Shown here: positions 43,228 to 52,600 of the stretch, piece by piece
How the letters are laid out: every line of letters begins with the position of its first letter
Numbering within the stretch: position 1 is the stretch's first letter
NCBI RefSeq assembly: GCF_003850345.1
Contig: NZ_CP027707.1
Location: 1,550,001 to 1,614,000, forward strand
DNA length: 64,000 nucleotides
Source: Pseudomonas chlororaphis subsp. piscium
Lineage (GTDB): Bacteria; Pseudomonadota; Gammaproteobacteria; Pseudomonadales; Pseudomonadaceae
Direction of reading: 5' to 3'
Notes under the pieces: model-generated
The model's database searches: none
The model's input: only the letters and a program-made list of their open reading frames with translations
What the model was told of the DNA's origin: nothing
Position numbers and translations under genes: made by a program

Positions 43228-43268
43228 ACCGCCCCGGAAATCATCGCGCCTCTGTCTAAGGATCATTG

Positions 43269-44339
43269 ATGTTCAAAGTGTTACGCGACTGGATTCAGCG
43301 CTACTTCTCCGATGAAGAGGCCGTGGTACTGGCCGTTCTGTTGTTCCTGGCCTTCACCGCGGTGCTGACCCTGGGCGGCATGCTCGCGCCGGTATTGGCG
43401 GGGATGGTGCTGGCCTACCTGATGCAAGGGCTGGTGCTGACCCTGGAGCGCTGGCGTTTGCCTGGCGGGGCGGCGGTGGGGCTGGTCTTTGCCTTGTTCA
43501 TGGGGCTGCTGCTGGTGTTCATCGTGGTTGTCGTGCCGCTGCTGTGGCACCAGTTGATCACCTTGTTCAACGAGCTGCCGGGAATGCTCGCCAAGTGGCA
43601 ATCGCTGCTTCTGCTGTTGCCGGAGCGTTATCCGCACCTGGTGTCTGACGAACAGGTGTTGCAGGCGATCGAGGTGGCGCGCGGCGAGATCGGCAAGTTC
43701 GGCCAGTGGGCGCTGACCTTTTCGCTGTCCAGCCTGCCGCTGCTGGTCAACATCATGATCTATCTGGTGCTGGTGCCGATCCTGGTGTTTTTCTTCCTCA
43801 AGGATCGGGCAATGATCAGCCAGTGGGTGCGCGGTTACCTGCCGCGCGAGCGGGCGCTGATCACCCGGGTGGCCCAGGAAATGAACCGGCAGATCGCCAA
43901 TTACATTCGTGGCAAGGTGATCGAGATCGTCATTTGCGGCGGGGTGACCTACATCGCCTTCGTGGCCTTGGGGCTGAATTACGCGGCCCTGCTGGCGCTG
44001 CTGGTGGGGATTTCGGTGGTGGTGCCCTACGTCGGGGCGGTGGTGGTGACCGTGCCGGTGGCGCTGATTGCCTTGTTCCAGTGGGGCTGGAGCGATCAGT
44101 TCATCTATTTGATGGCGGTCTACGGGATCATTCAGACCCTGGACGGCAACGTGCTGGTGCCGCTGCTGTTCTCCGAGGCAGTGAACCTGCATCCGGTGGC
44201 GATCATCTGTGCGGTGCTGCTGTTTGGCGGGCTGTGGGGCTTCTGGGGGGTGTTTTTTGCGATTCCCCTGGCCACCCTGTTCAAGGCGGTACTGGATGCC
44301 TGGCCACGCAAGGAGCCGGTCGTGGCGCCTTTGCTGTAG
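43269..44339 (+). CDS. AI-2E family transporter (PerM-like)
   Basis: A 356-residue inner-membrane protein with about eight hydrophobic segments. The typical architecture is visible: N-terminal pairs (VVLAVLLFLAFTAVLTLGGM), a central soluble loop (about 95-150), and LNYAALLALLVGISVVVPYV near 240. Family members export small molecules or ions, including AI-2 (TqsA) or sodium; the substrate here is unknown. The ATG at 43269 has TAAGGA six bases upstream; TTG 43266 is not needed. Confidence 0.87.
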   Translation: MFKVLRDWIQRYFSDEEAVVLAVLLFLAFTAVLTLGGMLAPVLAGMVLAYLMQGLVLTLERWRLPGGAAVGLVFALFMGLLLVFIVVVVPLLWHQLITLFNELPGMLAKWQSLLLLLPERYPHLVSDEQVLQAIEVARGEIGKFGQWALTFSLSSLPLLVNIMIYLVLVPILVFFFLKDRAMISQWVRGYLPRERALITRVAQEMNRQIANYIRGKVIEIVICGGVTYIAFVALGLNYAALLALLVGISVVVPYVGAVVVTVPVALIALFQWGWSDQFIYLMAVYGIIQTLDGNVLVPLLFSEAVNLHPVAIICAVLLFGGLWGFWGVFFAIPLATLFKAVLDAWPRKEPVVAPLL

Positions 44340-44360
44340 AGCGGTTCTGTTCTGGAGACG

Positions 44361-44396
44361 AAAAGGGGGCGGCTGAATCAGCCGCCCCCTTTTTTT
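44361..44396. terminator. Bidirectional intrinsic terminator
   Basis: AAAAGGGGGCGGCT and AGCCGCCCCCTTTTTTT pair around GAATC. It separates the rightward permease from the leftward bcp gene. Confidence 0.95.
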
Positions 44397-44411
44397 AGTC
44401 GGTTGCCCTGC

Positions 44412-44885
44412 TCAGGCCTTGTTCAGCGCCTGCGCGGCAGCCAGTACCGCATCCACGTGGCCCGGTACTTTCACGCCACGCCATTCCTGACGCAGCACGC
44501 CGTCCTTGTCGATCAGGAAGGTGCTGCGGTCGACGCCCATGTATTCCTTGCCGTAGAGCTTCTTCAGCTTGATCACATCGAACAGCTGGCAGACGGCTTC
44601 GTCCTTGTCGCTGATCAGCTCGAAGGGGAACTCCTGCTTGCACTTGAAGTTCTCGTGGGACTTCAGGCCATCGCGGGAGATGCCGAACACCTCGGTGTTG
44701 GCGGCCTTGAACGCGGCGTATTGATCACGAAAGCCCTGGCCTTCGGTGGTGCAGCCCGGGGTGCTGTCCTTCGGATAGAAGTAGATCACCACCTGCTTGC
44801 CCTTGAGCGCGGCGAGGCTGACGGTCTGACCGCTGGTGGCCGGGGCTTCAAAGTTGGCAACAGCTTGGTCGATGGCAACGGCCAT
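44412..44885 (-). CDS. bcp: Thioredoxin-dependent peroxiredoxin Bcp
   Basis: A 157-residue atypical 2-Cys/1-Cys peroxiredoxin of the PrxQ group reducing hydrogen and organic peroxides. The peroxidatic Cys45 is in YPKDSTPGCTTEGQ. A second Cys is in KCKQEFPFELISD; the usual resolving Cys five residues after the first is absent, as in many Bcp proteins. It lies 10 bases downstream of gcvR on the same strand. Confidence 0.93.
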   Translation of the reverse strand: MAVAIDQAVANFEAPATSGQTVSLAALKGKQVVIYFYPKDSTPGCTTEGQGFRDQYAAFKAANTEVFGISRDGLKSHENFKCKQEFPFELISDKDEAVCQLFDVIKLKKLYGKEYMGVDRSTFLIDKDGVLRQEWRGVKVPGHVDAVLAAAQALNKA

Positions 44886-44895
44886 TGGGGCTTCC

Positions 44896-45456
44896 TTACA
44901 TTGGGTTCTGTGGGCGCCAAGGTTCGATCAACGCATCGAGATTCATTGCGTCGGCGAAGTCCAGGAACTGATCGCGCAGCCAGCTGATCTGGGTGCCGGC
45001 CGGCAAGGTCACGGTAAAGGTGGCGTTGAGCATGGTGCCGCCGGTCTGCGGGGCCTGATAGGTATCGCAGGTCAGGCTTTCCAGCTCGACATGATGATCG
45101 ATGAAGAACTGGCACAGTTCATTGACGATGTCCGGGCGGTAGGCGGCGCTGACGTAAGCCACATAAGGCAGGGCCTGCGGGCGGTTTTCCAGGGCCGCGC
45201 TGCGCACCACATTGACGGTGAAGGCGTATTTCTTCGCCAGCGACGGCAGGCCGGCCTCCAGGCGCGCCAGGGCATCCCAGCTGCCGGAAACCTCCAGGAC
45301 CAGCGCGCTGCACTCGCCGTGGCGGGTCAGGCGGGAGGTCACCACGGCGCAGCGGTTTTCATGGCTGGCGCGGCACAGGACGTTGGTCAGCTCCATGGGG
45401 TTGGCGCCGAGGGCACTGATGACAAGGAATTGTTCGCGGACTGTGGGGGTGGACAT
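44896..45456 (-). CDS. gcvR: Glycine cleavage system regulatory protein GcvR (two ACT domains)
   Basis: A 186-residue protein with tandem ACT domains (about 8-85 and 95-175). Landmarks are EQFLVISALGANPMELTNVL and ENRCAVVTSRLTRHGECSAL in the first, and RPDIVNELCQFFIDHHVELE in the second. GcvR in E. coli restrains GcvA in response to glycine; the role here is by homology. It is divergent from dapA, as in P. aeruginosa, and leads into bcp. Confidence 0.87.
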   Translation of the reverse strand: MSTPTVREQFLVISALGANPMELTNVLCRASHENRCAVVTSRLTRHGECSALVLEVSGSWDALARLEAGLPSLAKKYAFTVNVVRSAALENRPQALPYVAYVSAAYRPDIVNELCQFFIDHHVELESLTCDTYQAPQTGGTMLNATFTVTLPAGTQISWLRDQFLDFADAMNLDALIEPWRPQNPM

Positions 45457-45783
45457 GCAGCATTCCTAAAGCGATGAGCGGTCGATACTTTTGCGGGCTC
45501 GAGTACTGGGTAAACATCCGGATGCGGTTTCAGAAGCCCTGAACCGCCAGGTTGCGACGAGCTCCATAAAAGGCGAGAGCGAAGGGCGGCAACGCGGGAT
45601 TGGGGCTTCGGATGCCGAAAAGGGAGGCTGGAACCCGGCGTACAAGCTTAGCAGTACCGATCAAAGTCTGAAGGGTAGCGAAATACATCGCTCAGGGGAA
45701 TGCTCGCCGCGCGGTACTTCGCTTGTGCAAGCATCTTGGCGCCAGTACCATTACCGCTCTCTTTTTCCGGCAGGAGCGGTTGC
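45457..45783. other. gcvR-dapA divergent promoter region
   Basis: 327 bases without a supported gene. It must hold promoters for both directions. No riboswitch-like structure or clear operator was recognised by eye. Confidence 0.4.
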
Positions 45784-46662
45784 ATGATTGCGGGCAGTAT
45801 GGTGGCACTGGTCACACCCATGGATGCACAGGGTCGTCTCGACTGGGACAGCCTGAGCAAACTGGTGGACTTCCACCTGCAAGAGGGCACCAACGCCATT
45901 GTGGCGGTCGGCACTACAGGTGAGTCGGCTACCCTCGATGTGAACGAACACATCGAAGTGATTCGTCGCGTGGTCGCTCAGGTTGCAGGGCGTATCCCGG
46001 TGATCGCCGGTACCGGCGCGAACTCGACACGCGAGGCGATCGAGTTGACCACCAACGCGAAGATCGCCGGTGCCGACGCGTGCCTGCTGGTGACCCCTTA
46101 TTACAACAAGCCGACGCAAGAAGGCCTGTATCAGCATTTCCGCGCCATTGCCGAAGCCGTCGATATCCCGCAGATCCTCTATAACGTGCCGGGTCGCACT
46201 GCTTGCGACATGAAGGCCGAGACCGTGATCCGCCTGTCGACCGTGCCGAACATCATCGGCATCAAGGAAGCCACCGGCGACCTGCAGCGCGCCAAGGACA
46301 TCCTGGCCGGCGTGAGCAGCGACTTCCTGGTGTACTCCGGCGATGACGCAACCGCCGTCGAGCTGATCCTGCTGGGCGGCAAGGGCAATATTTCGGTGAC
46401 CGCCAACGTGGCGCCAAAAGCCATGAGCGAGATGTGCGCCGCCGCGATGCGTGGCGATGCCGTCACCGCCCGGGCGATCCACGAGAAGCTGATGCCGCTC
46501 AACAAGACTCTGTTTATCGAATCCAACCCTATTCCCGTGAAATGGGCCCTGTGCGAGATGGGCTTGATGGCGAACGGTATCCGTCTGCCGCTCACCTGGC
46601 TCAGTGCTGCCTGTCACGAACCGCTGCGGCAGGCCATGCGCCAGTCCGGCGTATTGGTTTAA
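45784..46662 (+). CDS. dapA: 4-hydroxy-tetrahydrodipicolinate synthase
   Basis: A 292-residue biosynthetic DHDPS condensing pyruvate and aspartate semialdehyde for lysine and diaminopimelate. It has AVGTTGESATL (about 42-52), LVTPYYNKPTQEGLYQHF, the catalytic Tyr in ILYNVPGRTACD, and the Schiff-base Lys in IIGIKEATGD (about 161). The start at 45784 follows GCAGGAGCGGTTGC. It is followed by bamC after 17 bases, the conserved dapA-bamC operon. It is distinct from the catabolic paralogue at 1548. Confidence 0.96.
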   Translation: MIAGSMVALVTPMDAQGRLDWDSLSKLVDFHLQEGTNAIVAVGTTGESATLDVNEHIEVIRRVVAQVAGRIPVIAGTGANSTREAIELTTNAKIAGADACLLVTPYYNKPTQEGLYQHFRAIAEAVDIPQILYNVPGRTACDMKAETVIRLSTVPNIIGIKEATGDLQRAKDILAGVSSDFLVYSGDDATAVELILLGGKGNISVTANVAPKAMSEMCAAAMRGDAVTARAIHEKLMPLNKTLFIESNPIPVKWALCEMGLMANGIRLPLTWLSAACHEPLRQAMRQSGVLV

Positions 46663-46679
46663 TTGAGGAAGTACTACGC

Positions 46680-47792
46680 ATGAAGCGATTGGCCGGACTT
46701 TCCGCACTTGCCTTGATTATCTCCAGCACCAGTGGCTGCGGTTGGATCTGGGGGCCGGAAGGCTACTTCCGTGACCGCGGCAGCGATTACCTGCAAGCGC
46801 AACAGACCGCACCGATGCAACTGCCGTCGGATGTCAGCACCTCCAAACGCCTTGATCCGCTGTTGCCGATTCCGCGCAACGTGGCCGACGACACCGTCAA
46901 GGGCGAATACATCGTGCCGCGTCCGCAGCCGTTGGGCTCGGTGGCCGATGCCAGCGACTACACCCTGCAGAAGAGTGGCGATGCGCGTTGGGTCATGGCC
47001 CAGCACGCCCCGGCCGAAGTCTGGCCGGTGGCCATGCAGTTCTTCCAGGACAACGGTTTCCGTATTGACGAACAACGCCCGCAAACCGGCGAGTTCACCA
47101 CCGCCTGGCAGCGTTCCGACGAGCTCTCCGCATCCATGGCCAAGCGCCTGGGCAGCGTAGGTTCGGCCGATAACGAAACCCGCGTGCGGGTGCGTATCGA
47201 GCCAGGCGTGCAGCGCAATACCAGTGAAGTCTACGTGGTCAGCGCCGAGCGTCCTGTCGGCAGCACGTCCAGCGTCGATTTCACCAACCGCTCGGTCAAC
47301 ACCAGCCTGGATGCCGCGCTGGTCGACGAAATGCTCGCCAGCATGAGCCGCAGCGCCGAGAAGGGCGGTTCGGTCTCCCTGCTGGCCGCGCGTGATTTCG
47401 ATACCCCTAGCCGTGTCAGCCTCACCGAAGACGGCAGCGGCAACGTGGTGCTCAACCTTGGCGAAGACCTCGACCGTGCCTGGTCGAGCGTCGGCCGCGC
47501 CCTGGAACAGGGCGAGTGGCGGGTTGAGGACATCAACCGCAGCCTGGGCCTGTACTACATCAACCTGGCGGAAAAAGCCGAGAAGAAAAACGACGAGCCG
47601 GGCTTCTTCGGCAAGTTGTTCGGCAGCGCGCCGGCCAAGGAAGAAATCGAAGCCCGCGCCGAGCGTTATCAGGTTCGCCTGAGCAAGGTGGGCGACAACG
47701 TCCAGGTCACCGTCGAGAAAGACATCAACACCGTTGCTCCGCCTGAAGTGGCGCGCAAAGTGTTGACTGTGATTCAGGACAACCTGGGCTGA
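46680..47792 (+). CDS. bamC: Outer-membrane assembly lipoprotein BamC
   Basis: A 370-residue lipoprotein of the BAM complex that inserts beta-barrel proteins. The lipobox STSGC places the lipidated Cys at residue 20. Two helix-grip domains follow (about 95-215 and 235-365; EVWPVAMQFFQDNGFRIDEQ, DLDRAWSSVGRALEQGEWRV). TTGAGGAAG precedes the ATG at 46680. It is co-transcribed with dapA and the MBL gene (4-base gap). Confidence 0.93.
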   Translation: MKRLAGLSALALIISSTSGCGWIWGPEGYFRDRGSDYLQAQQTAPMQLPSDVSTSKRLDPLLPIPRNVADDTVKGEYIVPRPQPLGSVADASDYTLQKSGDARWVMAQHAPAEVWPVAMQFFQDNGFRIDEQRPQTGEFTTAWQRSDELSASMAKRLGSVGSADNETRVRVRIEPGVQRNTSEVYVVSAERPVGSTSSVDFTNRSVNTSLDAALVDEMLASMSRSAEKGGSVSLLAARDFDTPSRVSLTEDGSGNVVLNLGEDLDRAWSSVGRALEQGEWRVEDINRSLGLYYINLAEKAEKKNDEPGFFGKLFGSAPAKEEIEARAERYQVRLSKVGDNVQVTVEKDINTVAPPEVARKVLTVIQDNLG

Positions 47793-47796
47793 TCCG

Positions 47797-48555
47797 ATGC
47801 GTTTCGCCGTTCTCGGCAGTGGTAGTCAAGGGAATGGCACGCTGATAGCCAGTGACGACACTTACGTCCTGGTGGATTGTGGTTTCTCCTTGCGCGAAAC
47901 CGAGCGGCGCCTGCTGCGCCTGGGGGTAGCCCCCGCGCAGCTGAGCGCGATTCTGGTAACCCACGAACATGCCGACCACGTGCATGGCGTGGGTTTGCTG
48001 TCTCGGCGCTACAATTTACCGGTCTATCTCAGTCGCGGCACCTTGCGCGGGATGCGCAAACCGGTGGAAGCCGCGGGTTTTCTCGCCGGGGGCGAGACGC
48101 TTCAGGTCGGTGCCTTGAGCATCGACGTGACCCGCGTCGCCCACGATGCGCTGGAACCCGTGCAGTACGTGTTCAGTGACGGCCAGCGGCGTTTCGGCCT
48201 GCTGACCGACCTGGGTTCCTACTGCGAGACGGTGATCGACCGCTATCGCGGGCTGGATGCCTTGATGATCGAGGCCAATCACTGCCGCGACATGCTGGCC
48301 CGAGGTTACTACCCGTATTTCCTCAAGCAGCGGGTCGGTGGGGAAATGGGACATTTGAACAACCATCAGGCCGCAAGCCTGGTGGCCGAGTTGGGCTGGC
48401 AGGACCTGCAGCATCTGGTACTGGCCCATCTCAGCAGCAAGAACAACCTGCCGCAGCTGGCCCGGCAATGTTTTGTCGACACCCTCGGGTGCGACCCGGA
48501 CTGGCTGCAACTGGCCGATCAAGATTCAGGGCTCGACTGGCGACACATCGCCTAG
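47797..48555 (+). CDS. MBL-fold metallo-hydrolase (YycJ/WalJ-like)
   Basis: A 252-residue metallo-beta-lactamase fold hydrolase. The metal motif THEHADHVHGVG gives His56, His58, Asp60 and His61; later ligands are in LLTDLGSY and LIEANHCRDM. It starts 4 bases after bamC and 28 bases before purC, so it is part of the dapA-bamC-purC operon. The related YycJ proteins are proposed exonucleases acting on DNA mismatches; no direct evidence exists here. Confidence 0.88.
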   Translation: MRFAVLGSGSQGNGTLIASDDTYVLVDCGFSLRETERRLLRLGVAPAQLSAILVTHEHADHVHGVGLLSRRYNLPVYLSRGTLRGMRKPVEAAGFLAGGETLQVGALSIDVTRVAHDALEPVQYVFSDGQRRFGLLTDLGSYCETVIDRYRGLDALMIEANHCRDMLARGYYPYFLKQRVGGEMGHLNNHQAASLVAELGWQDLQHLVLAHLSSKNNLPQLARQCFVDTLGCDPDWLQLADQDSGLDWRHIA

Positions 48556-48583
48556 CCCACCTACTTAGCAAGCGGAGCCCATC

Positions 48584-49294
48584 ATGGAAAAACGTGAAGA
48601 ACTCTACCGTGGCAAAGCCAAATCGGTTTACAAGACCGACGACGCCGACCGCCTGGTCCTGCTGTTTCGCAACGACACCTCGGCGTTCGACGGCAAGCGT
48701 ATCGAGCAGCTCGATCGCAAAGGCATGGTGAACAACAAGTTCAACGCCTTCATCATGCAGAAGCTCGAAGAGGCCGGCGTGCCGACCCAATTCGACAAAC
48801 TGCTGGGCGACAACGAGTGCCTGGTGAAGAAGCTGGACATGATTCCGGTTGAGTGCGTCGTGCGTAATTACGCCGCCGGCAGCCTGGTCAAGCGCCTGGG
48901 TGTGGAAGAGGGCCTGAAACTCAACCCTTACACCTTCGAACTGTTCCTGAAGGACGACGCCAAGGGCGACCCGTTCATCAACGAGTCCCACGTCGTGGCG
49001 TTCGGCTGGGGCACCGCCGAGCAACTGGCGCGCATGAAAGAACTGTCGCTCAAGGTCAACGAAGTCCTGAGCAAGCTGTTCGACGACGCCGGCCTGCTGC
49101 TGGTGGACTTCAAGCTGGAGTTCGGCGTATTCCACGGCCAGATCGTCCTGGGCGACGAGTTCAGCCCGGATGGCTGCCGCCTGTGGGACAAGGAAACCCG
49201 CAAGAAGATGGACAAGGACCGCTTCCGTCAGGGCCTCGGTGATGTGATCGAAGCCTACGAAGAAGTCGCAAACCGTCTGGGCGTACCGCTGTAA
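48584..49294 (+). CDS. purC: Phosphoribosylaminoimidazole-succinocarboxamide synthase
   Basis: A 236-residue SAICAR synthetase of purine biosynthesis. The N-terminus [20 protein letters not shown] and the stretches [29 protein letters not shown] and [20 protein letters not shown] are canonical. It ligates aspartate to CAIR using ATP. The start follows AAGCGGAGCCCATC. tRNA-Ser lies 84 bases downstream, as in P. aeruginosa. Confidence 0.97.
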   Translation: MEKREELYRGKAKSVYKTDDADRLVLLFRNDTSAFDGKRIEQLDRKGMVNNKFNAFIMQKLEEAGVPTQFDKLLGDNECLVKKLDMIPVECVVRNYAAGSLVKRLGVEEGLKLNPYTFELFLKDDAKGDPFINESHVVAFGWGTAEQLARMKELSLKVNEVLSKLFDDAGLLLVDFKLEFGVFHGQIVLGDEFSPDGCRLWDKETRKKMDKDRFRQGLGDVIEAYEEVANRLGVPL

Positions 49295-49378
49295 TCGACG
49301 CAACCGACTGATAGCACGGAAAAAATTTGCTCGAGGGGCTTCGCTTCGGGCAAAGGTGCTGTTATGATGCGCGCCGTT

Positions 49379-49468
49379 GGAGAGATGCCAGAGTGGCCGA
49401 ATGGGACGGATTCGAAATCCGTTGTACCTTCGCGGGTACCTAGGGTTCGAATCCCTATCTCTCCGCCA
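49379..49468 (+). tRNA. tRNA-Ser (anticodon CGA)
   Basis: Acceptor stem GGAGAGA/TCTCTCC, D-arm GCCGAATGG, anticodon stem-loop GGATTCGAAATCC (anticodon CGA), a long variable arm (TACCTTCGCGGGTA) and the T-loop GTTCGAATC are all visible. It is 90 nt including encoded CCA. The long variable arm confirms a class II serine tRNA. Confidence 0.96.
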
Positions 49469-49486
49469 TTATTGAAGTAGCCGAAG

Positions 49487-49518
49487 CCCCTGAAAACGTT
49501 AAAGTTTTCAGGGGTTTC
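49487..49518 (+). terminator. Intrinsic terminator after tRNA-Ser
   Basis: CCCCTGAAAAC and GTTTTCAGGGG form an 11-bp stem around GTTAAA, followed by TTTCGT. It lies 19 bases downstream of the tRNA. The DNA from 49519 to 49629 has no gene. Confidence 0.8.
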
Positions 49519-49629
49519 GTCGTTTCTGGCTGTTTTTATTCCCCCGCTTGTTCCCCCATTCGGATTTCGAGGGGGCACTCGATTCACATCGAGCATATTT
49601 ACCCTCCCAGTCAGCTCCAGCCCAATGCA

Positions 49630-52600
49630 TCACGCCGTCAGCGTATGGTCGGCCTCCCCGAACCAGGTGCGCACCAGATCGGGGCTGGGCGTAATAGCGT
49701 GGTCTAGCACCGCCACATCGACGAAGTGCTTGCCATTGTTGGCGCCATCGGGATCCACCTGCACAGTGATGTCGCTGCCGGACTGCGCCAGTTGGACAAA
49801 GTCGGCCACCTGGCTGGTGCCGCTGACGAAGTTGGCGTTGAGCAGCGCGGAGAGGTCGACGCTGTCACCTTCGGCGTAGTTGTAGTCGAGGATATGGTCA
49901 CCGCCTTCATTTGCGTTGAGGTAGGCGAACACGTCGGCTCCCGCGCCGCCGCTGAGGGTGTCCTCGCCGCCACGACCCACGATGATGTCGTTGCCGTCGC
50001 CGCCACTGAGCGTGTCCGCGAGCATGCTGCCCACCAGTGTGCCGCTGGATTCGCCGTGGTAACTGACTTGGGTACCGGCTTCGCCCCCGTCGGTGACCTG
50101 GAAGTCTTCCGCCGAGTAGTGCCCCAGCAGGTTCACTTCGGCTCGATGTGCGCCGTCCTCCACCGTCAGCAGGCCACCGGCGCCAGAGGCGTTGGCGTTG
50201 TAGCTGAGCTGGGTGTTGGCGCCGAACGCGAGATCGCCGAACGTCAGCAAGTCATCGCTCTCGAGGCCGAGGATGCCGACCAGCGAGCCCGCTGCTTCAG
50301 CCTGGGCGATCACCAGCGAGCCCGCACCTTCGCCGTGGAAGGCGACGGAGGTGTGTGCGGCGCCGGCGAAGGTCAGGCTAGCGTCGCCGTCGATGGTCGC
50401 GCTGCCATTGCCGGTCACGTCGGCCAGCAGGTGCAGGTCGCCACCGTTGGCCCACAGATGGCCGGTGTTTTCGACCGCGCTGGCCACCGTCATGCCGCCT
50501 GTGCCGGTGGACTCCAGTACACCGCTGTTGGTGATGGTGTGGGTGCCGGTGTCGAGTACCAGACTGTTCAAGCCGCTCGCCAGGATCAGCCCCGCATTGG
50601 CCAGGATCATTTGCCCGCCACCCAACTGGCCGGCGCCGGAAATACGGTTGTCGACATTGGTCAGCACGGTGTCGGCGCTGCCGCCGAAAATCACGTTTTG
50701 CGCGTTGTCCGATAGCAGCACCTGGCCGCCACCGGTCAAGGTCGCGCCACGGAACAGAATCTCGAGGCTGGTCTCGTTGCCGGCGGAGCCGAGCTCGATG
50801 ATGCCGCTGTTATGGATGCCGCCACCGAACGGCATGATCGCGCCGTCGGCAATACTGAGGGTGCCGCTGTTGTGGGTGAGCGGGTCCACATCGAACTGGA
50901 AGTTCGCTTCGCCCAGGTCCGCCGCATCGACACCTCTGAGGGTGACCGTCTGGCCGGAGCCGATGCTGACCAGGGCATTGCCGTTTGCATCGTTGGTGAT
51001 GCTCAAGTCAGCGAAGGTGGTGGCGCCTGTGAAGCCGATCAAGTCGATCTTGTCCGCCGCGACGTCGAAATTGTAGATCTGGTTGTTGCCGATCGGCTGG
51101 GCGAAGACGAACGTGTCGGCACCGGACGAGCCGCTCAGGTTATCGTCAGCGGACAAGGCGAAGATCGGCGAGCCTGGGGCATAGACTTCGACGTTGTTGA
51201 ACACGTAGGCGCTTGCGGTGCTGCCGTCACTGTTGCTCCAGTACAGGTTGACATCAAGCACCAACGCGCCCGCGAAGTCGCCTGGGGCTGTCACGGTCAA
51301 GGCGCCGGGATCGTTGGTCTGCACGGTCCAGGTACCGTCGCCATTGTCGGTTCCTGCATTGAACACCCACCCCGAAGGAACGCCGCTGATGGCCACTGTT
51401 ACGGGGCCGTTAATCTCGGCCAGTGGAATGTTGAGGGCCAGGTTGATGGGCTCGCCGGCAACGCCTGCCGGAAGGTTTGCACTGCTCCCGGCAGCACCAG
51501 GATTACCCGCCAGGTCGGTGTAGCTGTTCGCGGCAACGTCGACTTTCACGCTACCGCCCTGCGTTCTGGTCAGCGTCGCTGTGTAGGTATCGCCATCAAC
51601 CTGGGTAAAGTTACTGAAGGTTCCGCGGGGCGTTCCGCTCGTCGTAGTCACCGAGACATCCGAGAGGTTGAAGCCGCTCACCGTCTCACTGAACTGGAAT
51701 GTGACCGTCGACGTCGAGCCAATCGAACCGCCTAAGGCTGTCCCTGTCACTGTCACCGTTGGCGGCACGCTATCGATTGGCGTCTCGACGACGTTCTGCA
51801 CGTTTACCGTAATGGTCTGCGTGTCGGTTCCGCCATTGCCGTCGGCCACCTGAACGTCCACGACGTAGGCATTGTCGCCGCCGGTACCACCGATATCCTG
51901 GGGATTCTCGTAATCGGGCGCCGAATTGAACGTCAGCACTCCGCTCGCACTGATCGAGAATTTGCCGAAGTCCGTCCCGGCCGTATTCAGGATCGAGTAG
52001 CTCAGCGTCTGCGCGGGTAGATCGGCATCGGTCGCTACCACCGTGGTGACTGCCGTGGTGTTCTCCGCCACATTGACCGAAGCCGTCGTACCACCGCCGT
52101 TGGAGGTGATCACCGGGCTGTTGTCGTTGACGCCCGTCACGGTTACCGCGATCGCCTGGTCGTCAAACAGCGTGCCGTCCGACGCCCGCACAATCACGTC
52201 ATAAACGTTGTTCGTTCCCGAATCGGTCGGCGCTTCAAAGTTGGGGGCAGAGATAAAGCTCAGCGCGCCTGTGCCTGAAGCGATCGAGAACTTCGTGGCA
52301 TCCGCTCCGCCGACGATGCTGTAGCTCAGCGTTTGTGCCGGTAGATCAACATCGGTCGCCGCCACTGTCGTGACTGCTGTGCTGTTCTCCGCCAGGTTGA
52401 CCGAAGCTGTCGCACCACCGCCGTTGGAGGTGATAGTCGGCAAGTCATTGCTGCCGGCGATATGCACCGTGACCGAGGTGGGGGTGCCATCGGCACTGCT
52501 CACCGCGAAGGTGTCGGTGTAGGTGGTGCCAGCGGCGAACTCGTTGTGCGCGGTATCGGCGACGTAGGTCCAGACACCGCCGGTGCCGATGGAGAACTTG

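Noticed and set aside
49255..49596. Leftward frame spanning tRNA-Ser and its terminator
   Set aside because: It is the antisense of the tRNA and terminator, a well-known spurious call in Pseudomonas genomes.
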